Shown in pieces: positions 30,354-40,191 of a DNA stretch of 64,000 nucleotides. A program made the position numbers and the translations under genes. Every line of letters starts with the position of its first letter. The first letter of the stretch is position 1. The DNA is from Streptococcus devriesei DSM 19639 (lineage in GTDB: Bacteria; Bacillota; Bacilli; Lactobacillales; Streptococcaceae): assembly GCF_000423725.1 (NCBI RefSeq), contig NZ_AUIN01000020.1, forward strand, positions 1-64,000, in the 5' to 3' direction. The notes below the pieces were generated by a model. That model did not search any database, was not told the DNA's origin, and saw only the letters and a list, made by a program, of their open reading frames with translations.

Positions 30354-31715
30354 TTAATCAAACATACTGCCAAAGATACCACGTACGCGGTCACTCATCT
30401 TTTGTTTTGGCTTGGCTGCTTCTCCTGTTTGAGGAGGCAAATCTTCCAGCTGTGACTCAAGAGTGGTAGATTCTTGTGTTTGAGCGAAACTTCTAGTTTT
30501 AGGAGCAACACCTGTCGGTTTAATATCAATTGGTTTTCTTCTCAATTTTTCATCACCGGAAACAGCTCCCTGTGCCAAAATATCAACTTCGGTCAGTGTT
30601 CCTACATACTCAACAATACTGATAATGTTAGCAAACATAGGGTTTCTGATACCAACTTGGTTGGGAACATGAAGTTTGACATTGGCGCCAAAGATCTCCT
30701 GAGCGACCTCAACAACACCGGGCATGATTGCGGCACCGCCGACAATCACAATACCGCCGGGCAGATCCAGCAGCCTGCCGCGTTCCAAATCTTGCTTGAT
30801 GCGATCCAGCAAGTGACGGACGCGTGCTGAAATAATTTCCGCAAGGTAACGTTCTGTGACCTCTATCGGATTTCTTTCACCGACAACTTCTACCTGCACT
30901 GTTTCTGTTGAACTGGCTTCAGAGACATTAGCTTCTCCGAAATTAAATTTAAGTGCTTCGGCAACTTGGTGCGATGTCTTAAGGACTTTAGAAATATCCT
31001 TAGTGATGTAATCGCCGCCCTCGGCATAAGTATTTGTAAACTGCAGCTCTTGGGCACGCATTGAAGCAACAGTTGTCTGACCGCCCCCCATATCAATGAC
31101 GGTAGCACCAAACTCACGTTCTCCTTCGTTTAAAACTGATTTTGCAAGAGCAAGCGGTGAAATAATAATATTTTCAACCTCAATGCCTGCACGTTCCACT
31201 GTTTTGCGAAGATTATGCAAAATCGTACTTGGCCCGGTGTAAATCAAGCCGCGCATTTCCAAGCGAATACCCATCATACCGCGAGGATCGCGGATACCCT
31301 GAAAGCCATCCACAATGAACTCTTCCGGAATCAGTGAAATAACTTCACGCTCCGGTGTGATGCTCTTGGTCAGGGCTGAGCGGACTACACTGTCAACATC
31401 TTCATCTTTGATTTCTTTAGACTCGCTAGGGACAGGAATCATTCCTTGAGTAGGCTCAATCTGCAGCAGATTTGCCGGCAGACCGACATTAACCTTGCTG
31501 ATTGACATTCCTGCCTTTTCTTCTGCTTCTTCAATCGCTGTTTTAATAGCTTCTGCTGCAGTGTCTATATCAATGATAATGCCGTCTTTTACACCCGAAC
31601 TTTTAACATTACTGACACCGATAACATTCATACTGCCGTCAATGAATTCAGCAACCAAAACTTTAATCGAGCTTGTTCCTATATCTAATCCTGTAAAAAA
31701 GCCATCTCTAGCCAT
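30354..31715 (-). CDS. ftsA: Cell division protein FtsA
   Basis: 453 residues of the actin/HSP70 fold. FFTGLDIGTSSIKVLV (phosphate 1), ATVIDMGGGQTTVASM (phosphate 2) and GIVIVGGAAIMPGV (adenosine) are clear. The last residues (SDRVRGIFGSMFD) form the amphipathic membrane-targeting helix, preceded by a Pro/Gln-rich linker. It anchors FtsZ to the membrane. It has an own extended -10 promoter. Confidence 0.97.
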   Translation of the reverse strand: MARDGFFTGLDIGTSSIKVLVAEFIDGSMNVIGVSNVKSSGVKDGIIIDIDTAAEAIKTAIEEAEEKAGMSISKVNVGLPANLLQIEPTQGMIPVPSESKEIKDEDVDSVVRSALTKSITPEREVISLIPEEFIVDGFQGIRDPRGMMGIRLEMRGLIYTGPSTILHNLRKTVERAGIEVENIIISPLALAKSVLNEGEREFGATVIDMGGGQTTVASMRAQELQFTNTYAEGGDYITKDISKVLKTSHQVAEALKFNFGEANVSEASSTETVQVEVVGERNPIEVTERYLAEIISARVRHLLDRIKQDLERGRLLDLPGGIVIVGGAAIMPGVVEVAQEIFGANVKLHVPNQVGIRNPMFANIISIVEYVGTLTEVDILAQGAVSGDEKLRRKPIDIKPTGVAPKTRSFAQTQESTTLESQLEDLPPQTGEAAKPKQKMSDRVRGIFGSMFD

Positions 31716-31775
31716 TCACTCGACCTCTCTATCTTTCCATTCTATTACTGTCAAAAACAGAATTATTCAGGAAAT

Positions 31776-31821
31776 ATTATACCATAAAAAAACGTAAAAT
31801 GTTAAGCTTTTTACGTTTTTT
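31776..31821 (-). promoter_or_regulatory. divIB terminator followed by ftsA extended -10 promoter
   Basis: A hairpin with arms aaaaaaacgtaaaa and ttttacgtttttt spans 31786-31821. On the minus strand it ends the murD-murG-divIB transcript with a long U run. Directly after it TGg plus TATAAT (31776-31781) gives a new start for ftsA-ftsZ. So the cluster is at least two transcription units. Confidence 0.75.
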
Positions 31822-31856
31822 GTTATAGAAACTTAATTTCTTGATTCTCATGAAAA

Positions 31857-33002
31857 TCATGGAGCAGTGGTCGCTTCTGTGACCGGCTGAGTATTTTCCT
31901 CTGACCCGGCAGCCGAAGAAGCTTCTGAAGCTGAATTGTCATCTGCAGACGACTGGCTTTCCTCTCCCTCAGAAGAGGCTTCTGTTGTGGCAGATGCCTT
32001 GTGTTCGGCAAGCGCAGCTTCAATATCTGAATTAGTACTGTAGAGGCCGACTTCCATATCAACAATACTGCCGTCTGCCAGATCCTTCTTGATTTTAGGG
32101 TAGTAAGGCAGCTTACTGTCAATTTCCGACAGAGGAACACGAACAGTATTGCCGTCTGTCATTTCCAATAAAAGCAAATCCTTGGTGGAGTTCGAATTGG
32201 CTGAGGAGATCGTTTTAATCCCCTTAACTAAGGCTTGGTCTAATTTTGCCAATTTTTTAACAAGTGTCTGGACATCCTGCGCATTGTCAAGATTGATGGT
32301 CAAAAAAGAGTCAGGCAGTTCTGAAGCATTGACTGCGTCAGCCTGTGTGCCATTTTCTAAAATAGGAATATAGCCGTTGTCAGTCTGCGTATAGGCAATT
32401 ATGCTGCGCTCTTTGACTCTCAGCGTAAAGCTGTTTGGAAAACGGTAAATCAGATGAGCTTCTTTAATCCATTTGTCCTTGGCTTTTAAGGTATTTTCAA
32501 AGCGGCTCTTTTCAAAAATCAAAGCTGTCAGATAATCTGACTTCTTAATGCCTGATCTTTCAATCAACTGCGCTTCAATCGCATTTTTATTGCCTGAAAC
32601 CTTTATGTTTTTTTGACGGCTGAACGGGCTGATCATAAACAAGGAAACCAGCAAAACCAGCACTGAAACAGTGATTACCAAAAAGGCCTGCCAGAAATCT
32701 TTGCGAGGAATAACCCGTGTTTTTTTCTTCTTGGGCTTTTTGACTTTTGCTTGCTTTTCTTTGGTTTTTTCCTGTTCAGTTTCTTTGTCGGGAGCAGACT
32801 CTTTTTTTGCCTTTGGTTTGGCTTCTTGAGAACTTTCCTTGTCAGCCTGAAACTGAGCTCTTTTCTCAGCTATCTTTTTTTCATTTAATTTTTCTTTTTC
32901 AAGCTTTTCTTCCTGTTTTTTTCTGAGAAATTCCAGATTGCGCTGCTGCCACTCTGTTAAAGGAACTTCCTGTTTTTCTGTATCTTTTTTATCTTTTGCC
33001 AT
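31857..33002 (-). CDS. divIB: Cell division protein DivIB/FtsQ
   Basis: 381 residues. A long charged, Lys/Glu-rich cytoplasmic region covers about 1-95, a membrane segment about 100-120, then the POTRA domain (about 125-200, KNIKVSGNKNAIEAQLIERSGIK) and the beta domain. The C-terminal 50 residues are a low-complexity Ser/Glu/Ala tail. It forms the FtsQLB complex at the septum. Its start overlaps the murG stop by 1 nt. Confidence 0.94.
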   Translation of the reverse strand: MAKDKKDTEKQEVPLTEWQQRNLEFLRKKQEEKLEKEKLNEKKIAEKRAQFQADKESSQEAKPKAKKESAPDKETEQEKTKEKQAKVKKPKKKKTRVIPRKDFWQAFLVITVSVLVLLVSLFMISPFSRQKNIKVSGNKNAIEAQLIERSGIKKSDYLTALIFEKSRFENTLKAKDKWIKEAHLIYRFPNSFTLRVKERSIIAYTQTDNGYIPILENGTQADAVNASELPDSFLTINLDNAQDVQTLVKKLAKLDQALVKGIKTISSANSNSTKDLLLLEMTDGNTVRVPLSEIDSKLPYYPKIKKDLADGSIVDMEVGLYSTNSDIEAALAEHKASATTEASSEGEESQSSADDNSASEASSAAGSEENTQPVTEATTAP

Positions 33003-34087
33003 TATTTCCCTTTATTTTCAGTTTTTATATCTTTTAACAAAAGACTGTAGAAATCGTCCGGAGAGGTAATCTCATTTGATGATGCCATATTCTTTTTATA
33101 AAAATCTTGATTGACCAGCAAGTTTTCGACTTTTTCAGCTAAGTGAGCCGCATCCAGATTTTCCTCAGGCAATTGCTGAGCATAACCTTTTTTTTCAAAG
33201 TAGGCAGCATTTTCCAGCTGATCCCCGCGGCTGGCTTCTTGTCCTAAGGGAACAATCAAATGCAGTTTGTTCATTGCAAGCAGCTCAAAGATGGTATTTG
33301 ATCCGCCGCGTGTAACGACAACATCTGCCAAATCCATGAGAGGCTGATAGAGATCCGTTACATAATCCACCCTGTAAAGATGTGGGCTCAGGCTGTTTAA
33401 CTGCTTATCACCAGAAATATTGATAATGTTATAACTTTTCAGCAGTTCAGGCGAAGCGCTGATGAAGCGGTTAAAAACCTTGGCACCGGCTGATCCGCCG
33501 ATAAAAAGCAGCGTTTTCAAATCAGAATCAAACTGTTCTTTGACAGCTTCAATCTGCTCTGCTGTCTCCAGACTCAAGCTTTTTTTGCCAATTTTAGTGA
33601 TGGCTCCGACATGCTTGGTTTTAGTCAATGTATCTGCCTGTTCAAAAGTGGTGTACATGGTCGTAGCAAATTTATAAGCAATTTTATTGGCCAGCCCCAT
33701 TGATAAATCTGATTCATGAACAAAAACCGGAACCCTTAAAAACTTGGCTGCAATTACAGGCGGAACCGATACGAAGCCCCCTTTGGAGAAGAGTAACTGC
33801 GGACGGATTTTAGCAATGATGGCCAACGACTGCAAAACACCCCAGCCGACCTTAAAAGCATCCAGCAGATTTTGCCAGGAAAAATAGCGCCGCAGCTTGC
33901 CGGTGGCAATCGAATGAAAGCTGACATCCAGACCCGACTGCTCAATCTGTTCGTGCTCAATCCCATGCTTGTCACCAATATAGTGGACTTCCCAGCCGTC
34001 CTTTAGAAATCGAGGGATTAAAATCAAATTGAGAGTAACATGGCCGACAGTGCCGCCGCCTGTAAAGACAATTTTCTTTTTTGCCAT
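33002..34087 (-). CDS. murG: UDP-GlcNAc: undecaprenyl-PP-MurNAc-pentapeptide GlcNAc transferase
   Basis: 361 residues, a GT-B glycosyltransferase that makes lipid II on the inner membrane face. The N-terminal loop is [13 protein letters not shown], the second glycine loop is [16 protein letters not shown], and the C-terminal nucleotide site is [14 protein letters not shown] with [11 protein letters not shown]. The streptococcal variants of these loops are as expected. It lies 2 nt after murD. Confidence 0.97.
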   Translation of the reverse strand: MAKKKIVFTGGGTVGHVTLNLILIPRFLKDGWEVHYIGDKHGIEHEQIEQSGLDVSFHSIATGKLRRYFSWQNLLDAFKVGWGVLQSLAIIAKIRPQLLFSKGGFVSVPPVIAAKFLRVPVFVHESDLSMGLANKIAYKFATTMYTTFEQADTLTKTKHVGAITKIGKKSLSLETAEQIEAVKEQFDSDLKTLLFIGGSAGAKVFNRFISASPELLKSYNIINISGDKQLNSLSPHLYRVDYVTDLYQPLMDLADVVVTRGGSNTIFELLAMNKLHLIVPLGQEASRGDQLENAAYFEKKGYAQQLPEENLDAAHLAEKVENLLVNQDFYKKNMASSNEITSPDDFYSLLLKDIKTENKGK

Positions 34088-34089
34088 GT

Positions 34090-35445
34090 TTACTCTCCCT
34101 TGATCGCTTCAAAGGCTGCGATAAATTCATCTCCGCGCACTTCAAAATTTTTATACATATCCCAGCTGGCATTAGCCGGGCTCAAAAGGATGACATCGCC
34201 GCTCTCGGCATTTTCAAAAGCAAGCTTAGCAGCCTCAGCAACATCTCTAGCATCCAGATAAGATACTTTTGCCTTATCTGCAGCACGCTTAACCCGGGGA
34301 GCCGATTCTCCCAGAATAATCATTTTTTTCAGCCCTGCAAGATCCGGCACAAGGTCATCAAATTCATTGCCGCGGTCAAGACCGCCTGCAATCAGGATGA
34401 CTTTCTTATTATCAAAGCCTGACAGAGCTTTTTGAGTTGCTAATATGTTAGTTGATTTACTGTCATTGTAAAATTTAACGTCATTGACTTCACCCAAATA
34501 TTGCAGACGGTGCTTAACACCGCCAAAATGAGCCAAAGTTTCTCTGATGGCTTCATCTGACACACCGGACAATTTAGCCACAGCGATTGCTGCCAAAGCA
34601 TTTTCAACATTATGGCTGCCCGGAACACCGAGCTCATCTGCTTTCATGACGGCCTGTCCCTTAAAACAAAGCATTCCGTCCTCTAAATAAGCACCATCAA
34701 CTTTTTTCTCTGTTGAAAAAGGAACAACCGTAGCCTTAGTTTGTGCCGCCAGATCCTCAGCAAGTTTCTGATTGAAATTAAGAATGATAACATCATCTGC
34801 AGTCATATTCTTTTGGATATTCCACTTGGCCTCAACATAATTCTCAAAGGAACCGTGGTAGTCAATGTGCGTTGGCATCAGATTAGTAATCACAGCAAGA
34901 TGCGGATGAAAATCTTCCGTTCCCATTAACTGAAAAGAGGATAATTCCATAACCAAAGTGTCTGCAGTAACTGCCGACTGTGCCACTTCACTGGCCGGAT
35001 AGCCAATATTCCCTGATAAAAGCGCCGAATGACCGCCGTGATTTAAGACCTCTGCAATCATGGTTGTCGTCGTTGTCTTGCCGTTAGAACCTGTAATGCC
35101 AATAATAGGCGCTTCAGAAACCAAATAGGCCAGTTCAACCTCTGTAATGACAGGAATATTTTTCTCCAATGCCCTGACAACCATAGGATTGGTATAAGGA
35201 ATTCCCGGATTTTTAACCATATAAGCAAATTCCTCATCCAGAAGTTCCAAAGGATGGCTGCCGCAAATGACCTTGATGCCTTCTTCCAAGAGTGCCTGCG
35301 CAGAAGGATTTTCATCAAAAGGTTTGCCATCATTGACGGTTACAATGGCCCCCAGTTTTGCCAAGAGGCGGGCAGCTGCTTGGCCCGATCGTGCTAAACC
35401 CAGCACCAAGACTTTTTTATTTTCAAATTTTTTAACTTGTTTCAT
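34090..35445 (-). CDS. murD: UDP-N-acetylmuramoyl-L-alanine:D-glutamate ligase
   Basis: 451 residues, a Mur ligase adding D-Glu. The N-terminal Rossmann domain starts [17 protein letters not shown], the ATP P-loop is [15 protein letters not shown], and the central and C-terminal domains carry the usual [23 protein letters not shown]. The start at 35445 is picked by similarity; the Shine-Dalgarno there is poor, and the frame is open 29 codons further into unlike sequence. It is the first gene of murD-murG-divIB. Confidence 0.95.
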   Translation of the reverse strand: MKQVKKFENKKVLVLGLARSGQAAARLLAKLGAIVTVNDGKPFDENPSAQALLEEGIKVICGSHPLELLDEEFAYMVKNPGIPYTNPMVVRALEKNIPVITEVELAYLVSEAPIIGITGSNGKTTTTTMIAEVLNHGGHSALLSGNIGYPASEVAQSAVTADTLVMELSSFQLMGTEDFHPHLAVITNLMPTHIDYHGSFENYVEAKWNIQKNMTADDVIILNFNQKLAEDLAAQTKATVVPFSTEKKVDGAYLEDGMLCFKGQAVMKADELGVPGSHNVENALAAIAVAKLSGVSDEAIRETLAHFGGVKHRLQYLGEVNDVKFYNDSKSTNILATQKALSGFDNKKVILIAGGLDRGNEFDDLVPDLAGLKKMIILGESAPRVKRAADKAKVSYLDARDVAEAAKLAFENAESGDVILLSPANASWDMYKNFEVRGDEFIAAFEAIKGE

Positions 35446-35485
35446 TTTGATAATTCTGACTTTCTCATTAACTATATACTCTAAT

Positions 35486-35514
35486 ATTTTACCCTGAATA
35501 GACGACTTTTTCAA
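35486..35514 (-). promoter_or_regulatory. murD promoter
   Basis: On the minus strand TTGAAA (35509-35514) and TAAAAT (35486-35491) are 17 nt apart, about 40 nt before the murD start. Confidence 0.68.
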
Positions 35515-35615
35515 GATTTTAAAGTAAGACAAAGACTTTCTTTCTCACCACAGAAGCAAGAAGATAACGTTCGGCACACAGCAGTTCATTTAACGATTAG
35601 CTAAACATAGCTAAA

Positions 35616-36042
35616 AAACCGGAACAAAAGTTCCGGTTTCAGACTGAAGAAAAAGTCTATTTTCTCAAAACGTAATATTTTGTTATGATACTTTCCTTAG
35701 GTAGCACGGACGGCAAAACCAAACGCCAAGGCTATAGCTCTTGACTAGGTTTTGCATTAGATTGCCGTTAGAAATAGTATCGATTTCTAACGGCAATCGT
35801 CATAGCGACTTCCTTCGGAATTCCATACCTAGATTTTGAGCCTAGGTCTCAAAATCTCCGAGAGGCAGAAACTCAATGTTTCTGCCTCTTTTGCTACATC
35901 AGGAAGTATCAGATTAGGCTTCGCTCATTTCTATATCATCTTACAAAAACGAAAAGTGATACTATTCTATGATGAAACTTTAGAGAGAATTTAGTTTTGG
36001 GAATTTGTCTACAACCTGAGACCGGAACTTTGTTCCGGTCTC
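35616..36042 (-). repeat. Structured intergenic element, copy 1 (multi-hairpin)
   Basis: 427 nt between murD and the DUF3165 gene, with no gene. End hairpins are 35616-35639 and 36018-36042, sharing the stem ccggaac/gttccgg; on the minus strand the 35616 hairpin is followed by six U and looks like a terminator. Inside lie a hairpin at 35861-35889 (12 bp), one at 35831-35857 (10 bp), a conserved block 35803-35830, an 8-bp pair 35713-35720/35748-35755, a 16-bp palindrome 35760-35798, and block 35690-35713. The core is homologous to copy 2 at 38285-38589, in opposite orientation. Confidence 0.75.
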
Positions 36043-36048
36043 AACATT

Positions 36049-36312
36049 TTAGTTATGATTTTTTTTACTTTTAGGTCTGGTCGTTAGCTGCAGTACATCT
36101 TTTAAGGCACAATAGCCGACAGCAAGCATCCCTATACCGACAAAGATTTCGGGAGGTGACTGCATAATCTTGATAAAAGTCATTCCGGCCAGCACCATTA
36201 AAAAGGCCACAATAGCTACCACAGAAATCATATTCATGGTATTTTTGACCGTCTTAGGAGCGATAAAAATGTAATACATTACAAGCAGTATTGCGATGAT
36301 AGCATAAAACAT
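36049..36312 (-). CDS. DUF3165 family membrane protein
   Basis: 87 residues with two to three membrane helices (about 2-18, 27-47 and 55-72) and a basic C-terminus (TTRPKSKKNHN). I recognise the streptococcal DUF3165 family, always small and of unknown function, found next to typA. It is 29 nt after typA in the same direction and probably co-transcribed. Confidence 0.78.
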   Translation of the reverse strand: MFYAIIAILLVMYYIFIAPKTVKNTMNMISVVAIVAFLMVLAGMTFIKIMQSPPEIFVGIGMLAVGYCALKDVLQLTTRPKSKKNHN

Positions 36313-36341
36313 TTTTTCTCCCTTCTCTCTGACTGAGTATT

Positions 36342-38186
36342 TTAATCTTCAGCAGATTTTTTCTTTTTAGCAGCCTTGGCCCGTGCATTCTTATCCAGGA
36401 TTTGCTTGCGCAGACGGATAGACTCAGGCGTCACTTCCATGTATTCATCATCATTGAGGAACTCAAGCGACTCTTCAAGTGTCAGAATGCGCGGTGTTTT
36501 AATAACAGCTGTCTGATCCTTGGTAGCCGAGCGGACATTAGTCATCTGCTTAGCCTTGGTAATGTTTACCGTCAAATCATTCTCGCGTGAATTTTCACCG
36601 ATAATCATGCCTTCATACACTTCTGTCCCCGGATTAACAAAGATTGTTCCGCGTTCTTCAATGGACATGATCGAGTAAGTTGTCGCTTTTCCTGTATCAA
36701 TAGAGACAAGAGCACCGCGGTGGCGGCCGCCGATTTCAGCATTGATAACCGGTAAGTACTTGTCAAAGGTATGGTTCATAATCCCGTAACCGCGTGTCAT
36801 TGACAAAAACTCTGTCGGATAACCGATAAGTCCGCGTGCCGGCGCCAAAAAGATCAAGCGGGTCTGACCGTTGCCGGTTGACTGCATATCAAGCATTTCA
36901 CCTTTACGTTCTGACAGTGACTGGATAACTGCACCTTGATATTCTTCCGGCGTATCAATCTGAACACGTTCAAAGGGTTCCATTTTCACACCGTCAATTT
37001 CTTTAATGATAACTTCAGGACGCGATACCTGCAGCTCATAGCCTTCACGGCGCATAGTCTCAATAAGAATTGACAAATGCAATTCGCCGCGTCCTGATAC
37101 CGTCCATTTATCAGGGGAATCCGTTGCCTCAACACGAAGCGAAACATCAGTCTGCAGCTCAGCTAACAGCCGTTCTTCAACTTTGCGGGATGTGACAAAT
37201 TTACCTTCACGTCCTGCAAAGGGCGAATTGTTTGCCAAGAAAGTCATCTGCAGTGTCGGCTCGTCAATATGAAGAATTGGCAGTGGCTCAACGGCATCAG
37301 TCGGTGTAATCGTTTCGCCGACAAAGATATCTTCCATACCCGAAACTGCAATCAAGTCACCAGCTTTGGCTTCGTTGATTTCACGGCGTTCAAGCCCGAA
37401 GAAACCAAAAAGTTTTGTTACACGGAAGTTCTTAGTAGTTCCGTCAAGTTTTGAAAGGGTAACCTGATCACCCACTTTTACTGTTCCGCGGAAAACACGG
37501 CCAATACCGATACGTCCGACAAAATCATTGTAATCAAGAAGGGATACTTGAAACTGTAACGGCTCGTCTGAATTGTCAATCGGCGCTGGAATATGGTCAA
37601 TAATCGTATCAAAAATCGGCGCCATTGTATGCTCTTGCTCAGCCGGGTCATCTGAAAGAGATGAAGTTCCGTTAATCGCTGATGCATATACAACCGGGAA
37701 TTCCAGCTGATCATCGTCTGCTCCCAGCTCAATGAAAAGCTCCAGCACCTCGTCAACAACTTCTTCAGGACGGGCAGACGGCTTATCAATCTTATTGACA
37801 ACAACGATCGGTACCAAATTCTGCTCCAGGGCCTTCTTCAAAACGAAACGGGTCTGCGGCATTGTTCCTTCATAGGCATCAACAACCAAAACAACACCAT
37901 CAACCATTTTCATGATACGCTCAACTTCACCGCCGAAATCCGCGTGTCCCGGTGTATCCATGATATTGATGCGTGTTCCGTTATAAGCAACAGCTGTATT
38001 TTTAGCCAGAATGGTGATTCCGCGTTCCTTTTCAAGATCGTTAGAATCCATAGCCCGCTCTTCCAGCTGCTTATGTTCATCAAGTGTATGCGATTGCTTC
38101 AAAAGCTCATCTACAAGCGTTGTTTTCCCATGGTCAACGTGGGCAATAATAGCAACATTTCTAATATCTTCTCTAAATTTTGTCAT
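36342..38186 (-). CDS. typA: Ribosome-associated GTPase TypA/BipA
   Basis: 614 residues, a translational GTPase of the EF-G type that helps 50S assembly and growth under stress or cold. G1 [16 protein letters not shown]3 [11 protein letters not shown] and G4 [13 protein letters not shown] are clear. Domain II, the EF-G-like domains ([18 protein letters not shown]) and the TypA-specific C-terminus ([38 protein letters not shown]) complete it. It has its own promoter. Confidence 0.97.
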   Translation of the reverse strand: MTKFREDIRNVAIIAHVDHGKTTLVDELLKQSHTLDEHKQLEERAMDSNDLEKERGITILAKNTAVAYNGTRINIMDTPGHADFGGEVERIMKMVDGVVLVVDAYEGTMPQTRFVLKKALEQNLVPIVVVNKIDKPSARPEEVVDEVLELFIELGADDDQLEFPVVYASAINGTSSLSDDPAEQEHTMAPIFDTIIDHIPAPIDNSDEPLQFQVSLLDYNDFVGRIGIGRVFRGTVKVGDQVTLSKLDGTTKNFRVTKLFGFFGLERREINEAKAGDLIAVSGMEDIFVGETITPTDAVEPLPILHIDEPTLQMTFLANNSPFAGREGKFVTSRKVEERLLAELQTDVSLRVEATDSPDKWTVSGRGELHLSILIETMRREGYELQVSRPEVIIKEIDGVKMEPFERVQIDTPEEYQGAVIQSLSERKGEMLDMQSTGNGQTRLIFLAPARGLIGYPTEFLSMTRGYGIMNHTFDKYLPVINAEIGGRHRGALVSIDTGKATTYSIMSIEERGTIFVNPGTEVYEGMIIGENSRENDLTVNITKAKQMTNVRSATKDQTAVIKTPRILTLEESLEFLNDDEYMEVTPESIRLRKQILDKNARAKAAKKKKSAED

Positions 38187-38221
38187 GATTCCTCTTACAA
38201 TTATTTTATTTCAACTTACCA

Positions 38222-38276
38222 ATTATAGCACAATTTTTAAAAAAAATCGCAGGAAAGATGACTGTAAACGTTTGAA
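38222..38276 (-). promoter_or_regulatory. typA extended -10 promoter and weak cre-like site
   Basis: On the minus strand TGc plus TATAAT (rc of 38222-38227) forms an extended -10. Further upstream, 38263-38276 tgtaaacgtttgaa resembles a cre but lacks the conserved C near its end. The promoter is solid; the cre is weak. Confidence 0.5.
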
Positions 38277-38284
38277 ATAAGAAA

Positions 38285-38589
38285 AAACATGCCTAAAAGC
38301 ATGTTTCAACTTGAAGATAAATCTATTTTTTCTATACATATATGTTTTGAAGTTCTAAAAACGCCAATTTAAATAGCATCTATCTGCGAGCGGAGCGAGC
38401 TCTAACCGAGACTTTCCGCCGTGATAAAAGTGCCTGAAACCTGAAGTTTCTGGCACTCGGAAGATTTGAGACCTTAGGCTCAAATCTTAGGTATGGAATT
38501 CCGAAGGAAGTCGCTACCGTCCGTATCACCTAAGGAAAGTCTTAGAAAAGACTTTGTCTACACTCTGAAACATGTCTAAAAGCATGTTT
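38285..38589 (+). repeat. Structured intergenic element, copy 2 (multi-hairpin)
   Basis: 305 nt between typA and the rhodanese-like gene, with no gene. End hairpins at 38285-38306 and 38568-38589 share the stem aaacatg/catgttt; on the minus strand the 38285 hairpin is followed by six U. Internal hairpins are 38429-38457 (11 of 12 bp) and 38461-38488 (10 bp). Block 38489-38516 is identical over 28 nt to the reverse complement of 35803-35830, and 38517-38540 matches the reverse complement of 35690-35713 at 21 of 24 positions. Here the two blocks are adjacent; in copy 1 an extra 89 nt separates them. Confidence 0.75.
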
Positions 38590-38614
38590 GATATTGTATA
38601 AAACCGTAAAGAAA

Positions 38615-39004
38615 TTACCCTTGTTCTTTCACTTTTCCATTCCAGTAGTCAAGACCATTTTTTAAAACATAAAGATCCTTGTAACCTGCTTTTCTGAGCG
38701 TTAAAACGGCACGGGCAACCAGCTGTCCGCGAGTATTGTCGTAGAGCAGAACCGGTTTGTCCTTGCGCAGAGCCGATACAGACTCTTTAAATTGCTCAGA
38801 CGGCAGATTGCGCGCTCCTAAAATATGCTTGCGGCGAAATTCACTTGGAGAGCGCAAATCGATAACCTGAGCTCTTCTCATCATACTTTCAAACTCCGCA
38901 TTGGGAATATACTTAGCCGCACGGCGAACACGGATATAGTTCCAGGCAAAGAAAGCAAGAAAGGCAAAAACAATAATCCATAAAATAATCGTTATAGCTG
39001 ACAT
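38615..39004 (-). CDS. Rhodanese-like domain membrane protein, active-site cysteine absent
   Basis: 129 residues. A membrane helix at about 4-24 is followed by a rhodanese fold (VIDLRSPSEFRRKHILGARNLP, about 48-69). Where active rhodaneses have CRxGxR after the fourth strand, this has LLYDNTRGQLVARA, with Asp in place of Cys. It should not be a sulfurtransferase; a binding or scaffold role is possible. AAGGAG precedes the ATG. It lies 9 nt after glk and is the last gene of yqgQ-glk-rhodanese. Confidence 0.85.
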   Translation of the reverse strand: MSAITIILWIIVFAFLAFFAWNYIRVRRAAKYIPNAEFESMMRRAQVIDLRSPSEFRRKHILGARNLPSEQFKESVSALRKDKPVLLYDNTRGQLVARAVLTLRKAGYKDLYVLKNGLDYWNGKVKEQG

Positions 39005-39013
39005 ATGACTCCT

Positions 39014-39985
39014 TTATTCCTCAATAAACTGACGGGCAAGACTGGCTGCTCCGATGATACCGGCATCATTTCCCAGTTCTGCAATTTTAATTTTAGTGGA
39101 TTTTTTGACTTGCGGAAAGACAAATTTTTGGAAATAATTTTCAATGCGTGAGCGCAAAAATTCACCGGCTGCAGACACACCGCCGCCAACAATAACAGAA
39201 TCAGGATTCAAAATATTACTGATATTGGCCGTTGCAAGACCTAAATAAAATCCGACCTTTTCAACGACAGAATCGGCAAATTTATCACCGGCTGCCGCTG
39301 CAGTGAAAATATCCTTGCTTGTCACACTATCACCGTTATCAATGGCCGCTTTAATGCTTGATGTACCCTCATAACTCTCTGCCATCAGCCGTCCCAAACG
39401 GACAACTCCTGTTGCTGAAGCAACTGTTTCAAGACAGCCTTTATTTCCGCAGGTACACTCAAATCCCCCATCCGGCTCAACAATAATGTGCCCGATTTCT
39501 CCGCCGGCTCCGGCAACACCATGGATAAGATTGCCATCAGCAATGATACCGCCGCCAACACCTGTTCCTAAAGTCACAAAAACAACATCTGGATTATTGT
39601 CACCGGCACCGACCCAGCGTTCGCCCAAAGCAGCAACATTGGCGTCATTATCAATGGCAAAAGGAATGCCCAGCTCTGCTTCAATAGCTGCTCCGACTTC
39701 TTGTGTTTCAGCCCAATTCAGGTTAAAAGCTCCTGTAACAGTCTTTTGAGCACGGTCCACTGCTCCCGGCGATCCCATACCGATACCTGCAAAATCGTCT
39801 TTGGACAATCCATAAAGGTCTAAACGATGTTTGATAGATGCAATAATGTCGGGAACGATATGTTTGCCGTCTTCTAAAATATTGGTTTCAATAGCCCATT
39901 TTTCCTGCACTTGACCATCCAAGGTCAGAATCCCAAATTTGACACTTGTGCCACCGAGGTCAATACCTAAAAGCTTTTTACTCAT
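39014..39985 (-). CDS. glk: Glucokinase (ROK family)
   Basis: 323 residues. The ATP-binding loop is LLGIDLGGTSVKFGIL; the sugar-binding and catalytic segment is FAIDNDANVAALGE with the catalytic Asp; the zinc site is GGFECTCGNKGCLE. It phosphorylates free intracellular glucose to glucose-6-phosphate, for glucose released from disaccharides rather than PTS uptake. It overlaps yqgQ by 8 nt. A cre-like palindrome lies upstream of the shared promoter. Confidence 0.96.
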   Translation of the reverse strand: MSKKLLGIDLGGTSVKFGILTLDGQVQEKWAIETNILEDGKHIVPDIIASIKHRLDLYGLSKDDFAGIGMGSPGAVDRAQKTVTGAFNLNWAETQEVGAAIEAELGIPFAIDNDANVAALGERWVGAGDNNPDVVFVTLGTGVGGGIIADGNLIHGVAGAGGEIGHIIVEPDGGFECTCGNKGCLETVASATGVVRLGRLMAESYEGTSSIKAAIDNGDSVTSKDIFTAAAAGDKFADSVVEKVGFYLGLATANISNILNPDSVIVGGGVSAAGEFLRSRIENYFQKFVFPQVKKSTKIKIAELGNDAGIIGAASLARQFIEE

Positions 39986-40184
39986 TTTCTTTTTCCTTTT
40001 CTATTCTGTGCTCTCTGCGCAAAATTAATTCAGCTTGTAAGTAGTCATTTTTTGAAATCAGCCCGTTTTCATAGAGCCTCTCCAGCTCAATTTTCATCAT
40101 TTCGATGTCGTAAAGCCGCTTGCCCAAATAAACATAAATACCAAACTGTTTTAACAGCTGCTGCACATCATATAATGTTTTCAT
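39978..40184 (-). CDS. yqgQ: YqgQ family protein (DUF910)
   Basis: 68 residues, predicted helical. VQQLLKQFGIYVYLGKRLYDIEMMKIELERLYENGLI matches the YqgQ/DUF910 family, which sits directly before glucokinase in Bacillus too. Function is unknown; context suggests a link to glucose metabolism. It overlaps glk by 8 nt. Confidence 0.88.
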   Translation of the reverse strand: MKTLYDVQQLLKQFGIYVYLGKRLYDIEMMKIELERLYENGLISKNDYLQAELILRREHRIEKEKENE

Positions 40185-40191
40185 CTCTCAA

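Noticed and set aside
38263-38276. cre site controlling typA
   Set aside because: A conserved C is missing and it lies far upstream of the -10; kept only as a weak resemblance.
35616-38589. Composite transposon carrying DUF3165-typA
   Set aside because: No transposase or target duplication is seen, typA is a core gene, and the elements end as 3'-UTR terminators of the upstream units.
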